Under the pieces are notes generated by a model, which searched no databases, was not told the DNA's origin, and saw only the letters and a list, made by a program, of their open reading frames with translations. This document shows, piece by piece, positions 1 through 5,945 of a DNA stretch of 10,364 bases (its first letter is position 1; each line of letters begins with the position of its first letter). Both the position numbers and the translations under genes were made by a program. This stretch comes from an uncultured Gloeocapsa sp. (GTDB lineage: Bacteria; Cyanobacteriota; Cyanobacteriia; Cyanobacteriales; Gloeocapsaceae): assembly GCA_937930495.1 (NCBI GenBank), contig CALGKL010000160.1:1-10364 (forward strand), in the 5' to 3' direction.

Positions 1-208
1 GGGAAAGATTAATAACTTTAATCAGAGGATAACGTTGATGATATTGCAGTAGCTTGGTTAAGGTATTATCTTTACTCCCGTCGTTGATACAGATAATTTC
101 GTAAGTTATTCCTAAGTTGTTGACCACAGCCAATAATCTCTCGAAGAGATAATCAAGATTAGGCTCTTCGTTGTACATAGGAATTACTATAGAAACCTCG
201 ATACTCAT
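1..208 (-). CDS. Family 2 glycosyltransferase, N-terminal part (runs off left edge)
   Basis: The minus strand from the ATG at 208-206 stays open to the window edge and gives 69 residues starting MSIEVSIVIPMYNEEPNL. This is the start of a GT-A fold: a first beta strand ending in IVIPMYNEE, then YEIICINDGSKDNT with the nucleotide-sugar contact residues Asp43 and Asp47 of the DGSxD motif. The family (GT2; DPM1/GtrB-like members begin this way) moves a sugar from a nucleotide donor to an acceptor, often polyprenyl phosphate at the inner membrane. The acceptor cannot be told because the membrane-anchor half lies outside the window. The ATG overlaps the stop of a preceding coding remnant (ATGA), which suggests the gene was once translationally coupled to an upstream partner. 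Family call is firm; substrate is unknown. Confidence 0.88.
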   Translation of the reverse strand, partial: MSIEVSIVIPMYNEEPNLDYLFERLLAVVNNLGITYEIICINDGSKDNTLTKLLQYHQRYPLIKVINLS

Positions 209-282
209 TGCTTAAATAATTTTTCTACTAGCATAACCTCTTGAGGGTTTGTTTTTAGCCATTCTTTCCGATTTTCCTCAGT
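205..282 (-). pseudogene. C-terminal remnant of a truncated gene upstream of the glycosyltransferase
   Basis: On the minus strand, 25 codons and a TGA read as a normal hydrophilic protein tail containing EWLKTNPQEVMLVEKL. The TGA (207-205) overlaps the ATG of the glycosyltransferase by the classic ATGA arrangement, which is typical of translationally coupled operon genes. Going upstream, the frame meets a TAA at 285-283, next to a run of six A on the plus strand. There is no usable start for so short a product. Group II intron sequence on the opposite strand starts at this point, so the simplest reading is that the rest of the gene was lost or displaced when the intron fragment or a rearrangement arrived. 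A frameshift in the homopolymer is an alternative. The protein family is not identified; partners of such glycosyltransferases are often membrane glycosyltransferases, but that is only a guess. Confidence 0.5.
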
Positions 283-286
283 TTAA

Positions 287-511
287 AAAACCCCAAAATC
301 TCCAGGGATTGTTTCTAATCGCGTCAGAAAGATTCTCCGCATAATACCCAGATGCTTAGGTGGTAGAGATACCTATGACAACCTTCAACTAGTACAGGCA
401 CATTGCCACGATGTAAAGACTAGAACAGACAAAAGCTTAGGAAATGGTACTGATGTGAAAGTCTCACCCACGGTTTTGAAGACTAGTCAAAGAGGTGACT
501 TTCCCGCTTAG
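287..511 (+). pseudogene. HNH-endonuclease tail of a group II intron reverse transcriptase/maturase (fragment)
   Basis: An open frame without a start codon runs from just after a TAA at 284-286 to the TAG at 509-511. Its middle reads RIIPRCLGGRDTYDNLQL and then LVQAHCHDVKTRTD, which is the HNH zinc-finger endonuclease found at the C-terminus of many intron-encoded proteins (usual form: DHIIP-x-SLGG-x-D-x-YDNLQLLHxHCHDxKT). His401-403, Cys404-406 and His407-409 (nucleotide positions) of the second half are kept. The first catalytic His of the DHI motif is replaced by Arg (CGC at 338-340). The last codons, KVSPTVLKTSQRGDFPA, are the intron's domain V/VI read in frame, as is often seen in annotated cyanobacterial copies. 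No reverse-transcriptase residues remain, so this is a dead fragment. Confidence 0.7.
441..478 (+). other. Degenerate group II intron domain V hairpin
   Basis: The apical part TGATGT-GAAA-GTCTCA folds into a short stem with a GAAA tetraloop (457-460) and one T-C mismatch, as in domain V of bacterial introns. The 3' arm CACGGTTTTG is close to the family form. The 5' arm AAATGGTAC should complement it (family form roughly GAACCGG) but matches only in the outer A-T pairs, and the catalytic AGC/CGC triad is not present at the expected place. I infer loss of ribozyme activity. Confidence 0.5.
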
Positions 512-603
512 TTTAACATTTTACAAAACGGTTTGAGCTAGAATCTAAGTTAGAGGATTAGACTGATCCTGTTTCCCTAAACTCAACTTAAAAGACGACT
601 GTT

Positions 604-1905
604 ATGACCCAGTTTTTCAAAAGCTTCCTTTGTTCAGATCAGATTTTAACTACTCTATTTATTGGCTCCTTACTAATTGCTCCTCAAGTCGCTCAAGCTA
701 AGCTAGAAGATAGCCCTAAGATCGTCGTCGACGAAGTTTGGCAAATTGTCAACAGTGAATACGTCGACCAAGATTTTAATCACGTTGATTGGTTGCGTGT
801 CAGACAAGAACTCCTCAATCGTAATTATTCCTCTCCAGAGGAAGCTTATCGCATGATCCGCGACACTCTTAAACAATTGGGAGATCCCTATACACGTTTT
901 TTAGAACCTAAAGAATTTGAAAGTCTGACTAGTCAAACCTCTGGAGAGATAACCGGTATAGGTGTGACTATCGAAATTGACCCGAAAAGTAAAGAATTGG
1001 TAATCGTAGAACCAGTGAAAAATTCTCCCGCAGAAGCAGCAGGAATTCGACCGGGCGATCGCCTCAGAAGAATTGACGGGAAAAGTACTATCCTGATGAG
1101 TATTGAACAAGCATCAGAAGCGATTCGTGGGGAAGTAGGTACCAAGTTAAATCTAGAGATCTATCGAGAGGGAGAAGGAGTCATACCGATAACCGTTACC
1201 CGTGCCCAAATAGAGTTACCTTCTGTAACTTATAGTGTTAAACAGGAAGGAGAGCAACGCATAGGTTATATCAAACTAGATGAGTTTAGCTCTCACGCTG
1301 CCGAACAAATGAAAGAAGCGATTGAAAATCTGTCCGAGGCGGGAGTCTCGGGATTTGTCCTGGATTTACGAGGGAATCCAGGGGGATTATTATACGCTAG
1401 TGTAGACATTGCGCGGTTATGGTTACAAGAAGGAATGATCGTCAAAACCCTGGATCAACCGCAAACCTGTACTACTTTAGAAGCAGAATGTGGTTATAGC
1501 GAAATTTTCGCCAATGGTACAGCGATCACCGATTTACCCCTAGTAATTTTAGTAGATGGTTACTCCGCTAGTGCTAGTGAAATTTTAGCAGGCGCACTAC
1601 AAGAAAACGGCAGAGCAACCTTAGTAGGAACTCGCACCTTTGGTAAAGGGACGGTACAATCAGTACATACCCTTTCCGATGGTTCGGGATTAGCGGTTAC
1701 CATCTCTCGCTATTATCCTCCTAGCGGTACTAATATCAATAAAAAGGGTATTAACCCTGATATTCCTGTGGAGTTAACTAGAGATCAAGAATTAAGGATT
1801 AGTAATAATCCCTCTTTATTAGCCACTAAAGCCGATCCTCAATATCTCAAGGCGATCGCCCTACTTACCTCTGGTGTTGCACCCCAGACTAGCTTAAATC
1901 CTTAA
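604..1905 (+). CDS. S41 C-terminal processing protease (CtpA/B/C family)
   Basis: This 433-residue protein is a full-length periplasmic or lumenal Ser/Lys protease that trims protein C-termini; in cyanobacteria the CtpA paralogue matures D1 of photosystem II. A signal peptide is visible: a hydrophobic stretch at about residues 14-30 followed by AQA, with likely cleavage near residue 32. A PDZ domain lies at about 110-200 (SGEITGIGV to the carboxylate-loop region) and the S41 core at about 215-390. The catalytic serine is Ser323 in SASASE and the lysine is Lys348 in FGKGTVQ, with the 25-residue spacing of the family. FVLDLRGNPGG at 251-261 is also diagnostic. The opening VDEVWQIVNSEYVD resembles the CtpB/CtpC branch more than CtpA, so I give no letter. 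The mature protein has only two cysteines (289 and 296). There is no clear Shine-Dalgarno before the ATG, and the 3' end overlaps the convergent acyltransferase gene. Confidence 0.93.
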   Translation: MTQFFKSFLCSDQILTTLFIGSLLIAPQVAQAKLEDSPKIVVDEVWQIVNSEYVDQDFNHVDWLRVRQELLNRNYSSPEEAYRMIRDTLKQLGDPYTRFLEPKEFESLTSQTSGEITGIGVTIEIDPKSKELVIVEPVKNSPAEAAGIRPGDRLRRIDGKSTILMSIEQASEAIRGEVGTKLNLEIYREGEGVIPITVTRAQIELPSVTYSVKQEGEQRIGYIKLDEFSSHAAEQMKEAIENLSEAGVSGFVLDLRGNPGGLLYASVDIARLWLQEGMIVKTLDQPQTCTTLEAECGYSEIFANGTAITDLPLVILVDGYSASASEILAGALQENGRATLVGTRTFGKGTVQSVHTLSDGSGLAVTISRYYPPSGTNINKKGINPDIPVELTRDQELRISNNPSLLATKADPQYLKAIALLTSGVAPQTSLNP

Positions 1906-2581
1906 CCTGTTCTTGATCATTTAGTTGTTCGAGACTAGTTTGTAGAGCTTGGGTGAGTTGTTGCGATCCTTTTCTGATGGAGGAATCTTGATAATCGCTT
2001 ACCTTCAAAGATTCCCCAATTTTGACCTTGACCTGAGAACCTTTTTGCGGCAAAGATTCACTATATTTAATACTTACAGGTAAGATTCGTAACTCCAACT
2101 CAGGATGATCACTAATCAACTCCAAAGCCATTTTCGCCACACCCCTTTTAAGGGGGTGGACATTGACGTCGCGAAAAATCCCACCTTCGGGAAAAACCAC
2201 CAACATGCCCTGCTTAGCCAAAATTGCCTTACCATATTCTAAACTTTCCGGACTAGGACGTTCTACATCTACAGGAAAACCTCCTAAACGTTTAATCAAC
2301 CAACCCTGAAACCCCGTCATTTCCGTACTCGTCACCATAAAGCGAGGATGTCTCCCGCTGACGTGCAAACCTGCAGCATAAGGAACTACAATAGCATCCC
2401 AACGGGAACGATGAGTAGGTGTGATAATCACTGCACCGGTTCGAGGAATATGTTCTTGTCCCTCGATTTCAATCCTACCAAAATAAAAGGGTAAAACAAA
2501 CCGACGGGCTAAAAAATAGACAATAGGGGTTAACCAGGGAGATACCCAAGAAACAATTGAGTTATTTTGCAGATTGGCCAT
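1889..2581 (-). CDS. PlsC-family lysophospholipid (1-acylglycerol-3-phosphate-type) acyltransferase
   Basis: This 230-residue protein belongs to the PlsC/LPLAT superfamily, which transfers an acyl chain from acyl-ACP or acyl-CoA to a lyso-phosphatidate-like acceptor at the membrane. The HX4D catalytic motif is His57-RSRW-Asp62. Block II is GFPVDVERP around 101-109 (with Arg108), and block III is [10 protein letters not shown] at about 129-138, where the common EGT is EGG. A proline motif (LPVS, 167-170) follows. A hydrophobic segment near residues 16-34 may bind the membrane. Length is typical for the short bacterial forms. The variant motif THRSRWD instead of NHxSxxD means the acceptor may not be lysophosphatidate, so I do not assign a symbol. 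It is convergent with the protease gene (17-bp overlap) and divergent from ccmP. No Shine-Dalgarno is seen before the ATG. Confidence 0.87.
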   Translation of the reverse strand: MANLQNNSIVSWVSPWLTPIVYFLARRFVLPFYFGRIEIEGQEHIPRTGAVIITPTHRSRWDAIVVPYAAGLHVSGRHPRFMVTSTEMTGFQGWLIKRLGGFPVDVERPSPESLEYGKAILAKQGMLVVFPEGGIFRDVNVHPLKRGVAKMALELISDHPELELRILPVSIKYSESLPQKGSQVKVKIGESLKVSDYQDSSIRKGSQQLTQALQTSLEQLNDQEQVKDLS

Positions 2582-2644
2582 ATTTTTACACTTAATAACG
2601 AGTTATATTGTACAGGGGATAGCTTTGAACAAGGAGTAACAACA
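2582..2644. promoter_or_regulatory. Divergent 5' region between acyltransferase gene and ccmP
   Basis: These 63 bp separate the ATG of the minus-strand acyltransferase from the TTG start of ccmP and must hold the 5' signals of both. TATATT at 2604-2609 is a possible -10 for ccmP. The best -35-like hexamer, TTTACA at 2585-2590, is only 13 bp away, so the promoter is not convincing. Confidence 0.3.
2631..2636 (+). promoter_or_regulatory. Ribosome binding site AAGGAG that fixes the ccmP start at TTG 2645
   Basis: AAGGAG is followed by 8 nt and then TTG at 2645-2647. This is the strongest Shine-Dalgarno in the neighbourhood. The upstream in-frame ATG at 2567 has none and lies inside the acyltransferase gene. 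The TTG start gives the N-terminus [12 protein letters not shown], which matches the known start of CcmP proteins. Confidence 0.75.
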
Positions 2645-3283
2645 TTGGGAGTCGAATTGCGTAGTTATGTTTATTTGGATAACTTGCAACCACAACACGC
2701 AGCCTATATTGGTACAGTTGCATTAGGGTTTTTACCTTTACCAGGAGACGCTTCTTTGTGGATAGAAGTTTCTCCTGGAATTGAAATTAATAGAATTACA
2801 GATGTAGCTCTTAAGTCAGCTGTCGTTCGTCCTGGAGTATTATTTGTGGAACGTCTTTATGGACTTTTGGAAATCCATTCTAGCAAACAGGGAGAAACCA
2901 AAGCAGCTGGCAGAGCGATTTTAGATTTTTTAGGTGTTACTCAAAAAGATTGTCTCAAACCCCAAGTAGTATCTAGTCAGATTATACGCAACATAGACGC
3001 CAATCAAGCACAATTAATTAACCGCAATCGTCGAGGACAAATGATTTTAGCGGGAGAAACTCTCTACGTTTTAGAAGTGCAACCGGCGGCTTATGCTTCG
3101 ATAGCAGCCAATGAAGCGGAAAAAGCCGCTTCAATTAATATTTTACAGATCAACGCCGTCGGTAGTTTTGGCAGATTGTATCTAGGTGGTCAAGAAAGGG
3201 ATATTATAGCAGCAGCTAACGCTGTGTTAGTCGCTTTAGAAAATTTACCAGGAAGAAGAGAATCTGAGGGAGCAAAACAATAG
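2645..3283 (+). CDS. ccmP: CcmP, tandem-domain (BMC-T) beta-carboxysome shell protein
   Basis: With the TTG start the product has 212 residues, matching the roughly 213 of Synechococcus elongatus CcmP, which it resembles along its length ([52 protein letters not shown]). It contains two fused bacterial-microcompartment domains, about residues 1-105 and 106-212. CcmP forms pseudohexameric trimers that stack face to face into a gated chamber and is thought to pass larger metabolites such as RuBP or 3-phosphoglycerate through the carboxysome shell. Glu69-Arg70, the pair reported to open and close the large pore, are present in FVERLYG. As in other cyanobacteria the gene stands apart from the main ccm operon. 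Its stop shares one base with the start of the downstream pentapeptide gene, so the two are probably co-transcribed. The original long open frame from 2567 adds 26 unrelated residues and is rejected. Confidence 0.9.
   Translation: MGVELRSYVYLDNLQPQHAAYIGTVALGFLPLPGDASLWIEVSPGIEINRITDVALKSAVVRPGVLFVERLYGLLEIHSSKQGETKAAGRAILDFLGVTQKDCLKPQVVSSQIIRNIDANQAQLINRNRRGQMILAGETLYVLEVQPAAYASIAANEAEKAASINILQINAVGSFGRLYLGGQERDIIAAANAVLVALENLPGRRESEGAKQ
3266..3272 (+). promoter_or_regulatory. Ribosome binding site GAGGGAG for the pentapeptide gene (GTG start)
   Basis: GAGGGAG lies inside the end of ccmP, 10 nt before the GTG at 3283-3285. This supports the GTG as the true start and translation directly after ccmP. 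Confidence 0.5.
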
Positions 3284-3879
3284 TGAAGGACTTAAATCAT
3301 TTGCTTAAGCAAAAAAATCTTAGTGGTTTAGATTTGTCTGGAGTTAATCTCAGCAACGTTAATCTTAGTTATGTTGATTTCCACCAAACTAATCTGAGTC
3401 AAGCTGATTTAAGTAACGCTAATTTAGTGGGAGCAAATTTGCGTGATGCTCTTTTGACAGAAACTAATTTAATGGGAACCGATTTAAGACAAGCTAACTT
3501 AAATTACGCTGATTTAAGCAAAGCAAATTTAATCGCTGCTAACCTGAGACAAGCTAATCTCAGTGAAGCTGACCTAAGTAAAAGTAAATTAATAAGAGCT
3601 AATCTCAGTGAGGCTAATTTAATTCATGCTAATTTAATTCAAGCTGATTTAACTAAAGCTATTTTAACCCAAGCTGAGTTACTAAATGCTTATTTATACC
3701 AAGCTAATTTAACTGAAGCTAATCTCACAGGAGCTCATCTCACAGGAGCTTATTTAGTTGAGGTTAATCTGGATTTTGCTCTTCTTAATTATACAGATTT
3801 GCGCTGGACTAACTTAAGGAAAACTAATCTAGAAAAGGTTGATTTAAAGACAGCTAATCTCCGAGGAGCAAGCAGATAA
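3283..3879 (+). CDS. Pentapeptide-repeat protein, 37 uninterrupted repeats
   Basis: This 198-residue protein has an 11-residue N-terminal cap (MKDLNHLLKQK) followed by exactly 37 contiguous pentapeptides (residues 12-196) of the form A(N/D)LxX, and two last residues. The central position is Leu in all repeats but one (Phe in DFHQT). Such repeats fold into a right-handed quadrilateral beta-helix, here about nine coils, with no loop or break. There is no signal peptide and no membrane segment, so it should be cytosolic. The family is common in cyanobacteria and most members have no known function; a few (MfpA, Qnr) mimic DNA and bind gyrase, but those need features such as a dimerising C-terminal helix or loops that I do not see here. 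The GTG start overlaps the last base of the ccmP stop, implying one mRNA and linked expression. A role at the carboxysome is conceivable but not shown by sequence. Confidence 0.9.
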   Translation: MKDLNHLLKQKNLSGLDLSGVNLSNVNLSYVDFHQTNLSQADLSNANLVGANLRDALLTETNLMGTDLRQANLNYADLSKANLIAANLRQANLSEADLSKSKLIRANLSEANLIHANLIQADLTKAILTQAELLNAYLYQANLTEANLTGAHLTGAYLVEVNLDFALLNYTDLRWTNLRKTNLEKVDLKTANLRGASR

Positions 3880-3890
3880 TGATGTCTTCT

Positions 3891-3902
3891 TGATAATTAT
3901 CA
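3891..3902. repeat. 12-bp perfect palindrome downstream of the pentapeptide gene
   Basis: TGATAATTATCA is self-complementary and lies 12 bp after the stop of the pentapeptide gene and about 110 bp before speA. It could be a dimeric-regulator site or part of a weak mRNA 3' end. It is AT-rich, has no following T-run fit for an intrinsic terminator, and could be chance. Confidence 0.25.
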
Positions 3903-3974
3903 TCCCCAATAAATTTTTAAATAAAGGTTTTAAACTAAGAAAAAAATAACCAGAAGATCTTGAATAAATGCTAT

Positions 3975-3980
3975 TATAAA
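3975..3980 (+). promoter_or_regulatory. Possible -10 element for speA
   Basis: TATAAA lies 33 bp before the chosen ATG at 4014. Transcription from about 3987 would leave the alternative TTG at 3960 outside the mRNA. No -35 hexamer is found at the right distance, so this is only a candidate. Confidence 0.25.
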
Positions 3981-4000
3981 GGTTTGAAAATAACTTCTAG

Positions 4001-4006
4001 AGGGGG
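4001..4006 (+). promoter_or_regulatory. Ribosome binding site that fixes the speA start at ATG 4014
   Basis: AGGGGG followed by a 7-nt spacer precedes the ATG at 4014-4016. The longer frame from TTG 3960 has no such site and adds 18 residues (MNKCYYKGLK...) not expected in the family. Confidence 0.6.
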
Positions 4007-4013
4007 TAGTAAA

Positions 4014-5945
4014 ATGGTCGCTAATGCTCAAGAGTTAGAAAAAGTTGCCACACAAGCAAAAGTGTGGACAATCGAAGATAGTGAAAAACTCTATCGGATT
4101 AGTGGTTGGGGGGAACCCTATTTTGCTATTAATTCCGCAGGTAATGTAACAGTATCGCCAATGGGCGATCGCGGTGGCTCTCTAGATTTATACCAGTTAA
4201 TCGAGGGTTTACGCAAACGGAAAATAGGATTACCGATATTAATACGCTTTTCGGATATTTTAGCCGATCGCATCGAGAGACTAAATAGTTGTTTTGCCAG
4301 AGCGATCGCTAAATATAATTATCCTAACCTTTATAGAGGAGTATATCCGATTAAATGTAATCAACACCGTCACATAGTTGAGTCATTAGTGCGTTACGGA
4401 AGAGCCTATCAATTTGGGTTAGAAGTGGGGTCAAAACCAGAACTAATGATCGCCTTAGCATTATTAGATAGTTCTCAAGACACCCTATTAATCTGTAACG
4501 GTTATAAAGATCGAGAGTACATCGAAACCGCGCTTTTAGCGAAAAAACTCGGTCACAAAGTGATTATTATCATCGAACAACTGCAAGAATTAGACCTAGT
4601 GATCCAGATTAGAGAAAAATTGCAGATCGAACCGATTGTGGGAATGCGAGCTAAACTAAGTACCAAAGGAATTGGACGCTGGGGAGGTTCAACGGGCGAT
4701 CGCGCCAAATTTGGTTTAACCGTACCAGAAATCCTCCAGGGAGTAAATACCCTCAAACAAGCAAACTTGCTCTCTTGTCTGCAACTGCTACACTTTCATA
4801 TCGGCTCACAAATTTCGGCGATAGGGGTAATCAAAGCCGCGATTAGAGAAGCTAGCCAAATCTACGTAGAATTAGCCAAATTGGGAGCAAACATGCAATA
4901 TCTAGACGTAGGTGGAGGGTTAGCGGTAGATTACGACGGTTCAAAAACCAACTTTCACGCTTCCAAAAATTATAATATGCAAAACTACGCTAACGACATT
5001 GTCGCCGAAATCAAGGAAGCCTGCGAACAGAGACAGGTTAATGCACCTATTATAGTCAGTGAAAGTGGTAGAGCGATCGCTTCTCACCAATCAGTCCTAA
5101 TTTTTGACGTCTTAGCCACCTCAGAAATCTCTGGGGATTTACCCTCACCCCCTGAAGAAAAAGAACATCTGATTATTCGCAATCTTTGGGATACCTATCA
5201 ATCTATTGACGCGCAAAACTATCAAGAAGCCTATAACGATGCGATCCAATTCAAAGACGAAGCGATTAGTTTATTTAACTTTGGTTATCTGGACTTAAAA
5301 CAAAGAGCAAGAGCAGAACAACTCTATTGGAGTTGTTGTCAACGGATCAATCAGATTATCCAAACCCAAGAATACGTACCCGACGATTTAGAGGATTTAG
5401 CCAAAAATCTAGCCTCAATCTATTACATCAACCTCTCGATCTTTCAATCTGCTCCCGATACCTGGGCAATTGACCAACTCTTTCCGATTATGCCCATTCA
5501 TCGACTGAATCAAGAACCCACCTCTAGAGGTATTCTCGCAGACCTTACCTGTGATAGTGACGGGAAAATAGACCAATTTATCGACTTATGGGATGTTAAA
5601 CCGGTTTTAGAGTTACACCCTTTTCAGGGAGATAACTATTATCTAGGTATGTTTCTAGTGGGAGCATATCAAGAAATCATGGGGAATCTTCATAACCTAT
5701 TTGGTGATATTAACGTTGTGCATATTCAAATGACACCCCAAGGTTATCAGATCGAACACGTGGTCAAAGGTGATACCATCAAAGAAGTCCTCAGTTACGT
5801 ACAGTACGACGCTGAAAATCTCATCGAAACCCTGCGTCATAGTACCGAAAAAGCGGTAAGGGAAAAACGTTTAACCCTGAGCGAAGCCCAATTGCTCCTA
5901 GAAAACTACGAAAATAGCTTAAGAAGTTACACGTATCTTTCCTAA
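4014..5945 (+). CDS. speA: Biosynthetic arginine decarboxylase
   Basis: The 643-residue product is a full-length SpeA, the PLP- and Mg-dependent cytosolic enzyme that turns L-arginine into agmatine and CO2, the first step to putrescine and a branch of arginine catabolism in cyanobacteria. The order of motifs is as in E. coli Spe[17 protein letters not shown] holds the PLP lysine (Lys114). HFHIGSQ sits near residue 260, the glycine-rich phosphate loop [10 protein letters not shown] starts at about 300, ESGRAIASH is at about 350, and the second-site cysteine is Cys513 in DLTCDSDG. The start at ATG 4014 is chosen for its Shine-Dalgarno. The gene is preceded by 134 bp of AT-rich spacer and so is likely transcribed on its own. 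Its stop overlaps that of the minus-strand topoisomerase gene by 4 bp. Four HIP1 sites fall inside it, as in native cyanobacterial genes. Confidence 0.95.
   Translation: MVANAQELEKVATQAKVWTIEDSEKLYRISGWGEPYFAINSAGNVTVSPMGDRGGSLDLYQLIEGLRKRKIGLPILIRFSDILADRIERLNSCFARAIAKYNYPNLYRGVYPIKCNQHRHIVESLVRYGRAYQFGLEVGSKPELMIALALLDSSQDTLLICNGYKDREYIETALLAKKLGHKVIIIIEQLQELDLVIQIREKLQIEPIVGMRAKLSTKGIGRWGGSTGDRAKFGLTVPEILQGVNTLKQANLLSCLQLLHFHIGSQISAIGVIKAAIREASQIYVELAKLGANMQYLDVGGGLAVDYDGSKTNFHASKNYNMQNYANDIVAEIKEACEQRQVNAPIIVSESGRAIASHQSVLIFDVLATSEISGDLPSPPEEKEHLIIRNLWDTYQSIDAQNYQEAYNDAIQFKDEAISLFNFGYLDLKQRARAEQLYWSCCQRINQIIQTQEYVPDDLEDLAKNLASIYYINLSIFQSAPDTWAIDQLFPIMPIHRLNQEPTSRGILADLTCDSDGKIDQFIDLWDVKPVLELHPFQGDNYYLGMFLVGAYQEIMGNLHNLFGDINVVHIQMTPQGYQIEHVVKGDTIKEVLSYVQYDAENLIETLRHSTEKAVREKRLTLSEAQLLLENYENSLRSYTYLS

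Larger units (their letters stand above)
287..519 (+). mobile_element. Decayed 3' end of a group II intron
   Basis: This stretch reads as the 3' end of a cyanobacterial group II intron. It has three parts in the expected order: the HNH tail of the intron-encoded protein (about 296-436), a domain V-like hairpin with a GAAA tetraloop at 457-460 and the usual 3' strand CACGGTTTTGAAG (about 469-481), and a domain VI-like element with inner stem AAAG/CTTT, followed by the characteristic end CTTAGTTTAACAT. I know this arrangement from cyanobacterial introns by memory of the family, not from a search. The reverse transcriptase, maturase and domains I-IV are absent, and the 5' strand of domain V no longer pairs properly, so the element should be unable to splice or move. 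The left boundary lies between about 283 and 300. The right end at 517-519 is inferred from the sequence pattern only. Confidence 0.72.
209..603. other. Long spacer between glycosyltransferase and protease genes
   Basis: The 395 bp without an intact gene contain the truncated coding remnant (to 282), the group II intron fossil (about 287-519) and about 84 bp of AT-rich leader before the protease ATG. TAGAAT at 539-544 could be a -10 for the protease, but no -35 lies at a normal distance. I see no terminator, tRNA or riboswitch here. Confidence 0.6.

Noticed and set aside
300..520. Structured small RNA or riboswitch (6S RNA, tmRNA, cobalamin or glutamine type) upstream of the protease gene
   Set aside because: None of the consensus cores is present; the HNH-coding frame and intron-end sequence explain the region better.
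901..1145. Antisense open frames inside the protease gene
   Set aside because: They mirror the codons of a clearly conserved gene and have no recognisable protein features or own start signals.
2567..2644. N-terminal extension of CcmP from the ATG at 2567
   Set aside because: No ribosome site, overlaps the divergent acyltransferase start, and the 26 added residues do not fit the family; TTG 2645 has a strong Shine-Dalgarno.
3960..4013. SpeA start at TTG 3960
   Set aside because: ATG 4014 has a good Shine-Dalgarno, and the extra 18 residues look like translated leader.
4553..4756. Antisense open frame inside speA
   Set aside because: Shadow of the conserved speA frame; no independent evidence.
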